From Nitrosospira sp. (GTDB taxonomy: Bacteria; Pseudomonadota; Gammaproteobacteria; Burkholderiales; Nitrosomonadaceae), in assembly GCA_030453055.1 (NCBI GenBank), contig JAKDLC010000134.1:1-6133 (forward strand): a DNA stretch of 6,133 nt. Reading direction: 5' to 3'. Position 1 is the stretch's first letter. Each line of letters opens with the position of its first letter. Below the pieces are notes generated by a model. It did not search any database and was not told where the DNA came from. It saw only the letters and a program-made list of their open reading frames with translations. The translations under genes and the position numbers were made by a program. Positions 5,907 through 6,133 of this stretch are shown in pieces.

Positions 5907-5919
5907 CAACAAATAACCT
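5893..5919. repeat. Direct repeat AAATAACCT upstream of gluQ
   Basis: AAATAACCT occurs at 5893-5901 and again at 5911-5919, with starts 18 bp apart. The first copy overlaps the candidate gluQ -35. The arrangement could be a regulator site or chance in AT-rich DNA. Confidence 0.35.
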
Positions 5920-5939
5920 TTCTAACAAGGTGGGTTTGT

Positions 5940-5947
5940 ATTATAAT
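5940..5947. promoter_or_regulatory. Overlapping -10-like hexamers on both strands
   Basis: TATAAT occurs on the + strand at 5942-5947 and on the - strand as the complement of 5940-5945. Neither has a good -35 at 16-18 bp (about TTTCTA for the + strand, CTGCTT for the - strand). The site may serve a divergent promoter pair, one toward gluQ and one toward the right edge. Confidence 0.3.
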
Positions 5948-6052
5948 TATGCTACCATCCAAAGCAGGTGGGGCAAAAGGTAAAAAGGTAAAAGCAGATT
6001 CGACAGGAATCGAAGTCGGCAAGTGCATGTAGTGTGTATGCTTACAAAGTGA

Positions 6053-6087
6053 GATAACGGGCGGTAAGATTATCCCGCCCACCGCCC
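6053..6087. other. Competing hairpins in the non-coding right edge
   Basis: GGGCGG (6059-6064) can pair with CCGCCC at 6075-6080 or with a second CCGCCC at 6082-6087, while GATAA (6053-6057) can pair with TTATC (6070-6074). These are mutually exclusive. No T-tract follows on either strand, so it is not an ordinary terminator. The remaining sequence from 5858 to 6133 shows no gene I can support. Confidence 0.4.
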
Positions 6088-6133
6088 GACAAACTGCTTG
6101 ACTTGCCGCATCTTCGGGGATAGTCTTTGCAGC

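Noticed and set aside
6098..6126. TTGACT with TAGTCT 17 bp downstream as a + strand promoter
   Set aside because: The -35 is good but the -10 matches only 3 of 6 and the downstream sequence is outside the window.

Overview
The window looks like chromosomal DNA of a betaproteobacterium. The ribosomal and RNA polymerase proteins resemble those of the Nitrosomonadales (Nitrosomonas, Nitrosospira and relatives). This is judged from remembered protein similarity, so the class is fairly secure and the order tentative.

Positions 37-2487 carry the distal end of the alpha ribosomal operon on the + strand: rpsK (uS11), rpsD (uS4, zinc-binding form), rpoA (RNA polymerase alpha) and rplQ (bL17). Gaps are short or overlapping, and the operon closes with a rho-independent terminator at 2511-2535. 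The start of the window (1-36) holds only the rpsK leader and whatever ends just before it.

Positions 2536-3733 are an accessory island. It opens with a 236-bp non-coding element (2556-2791) that has 17-bp perfect terminal inverted repeats and a 5-bp target duplication, ATAAT, so it is a MITE. Its CCTA...-type ends and duplication size suggest mobilisation by an IS1380/ISEcp1-type transposase. Two small + strand genes follow: an unrecognised 104-aa two-helix membrane protein, and a 149-aa protein that looks like the C-terminal part of a DUF2806/TIGR03899-type protein without its N-terminal half. The island ends with a solitary 26-bp inverted copy of the MITE left end (3707-3732), which abuts the stop codon of the next gene.

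Positions 3734-5857 on the - strand carry gluQ (glutamyl-Q tRNA(Asp) synthetase) and, 42 bp downstream, a two-Rossmann FAD/NAD(P) oxidoreductase related to NDH-2. They are probably co-transcribed toward the island. Positions 5858-6133 are non-coding as far as can be seen, with AT-rich promoter-like sequence, a direct repeat and competing GC-rich hairpins.

The core genes are ordinary. The interest lies in the island, where three or possibly four copies of one mobile-element end surround two orphan genes inserted between two conserved housekeeping units.
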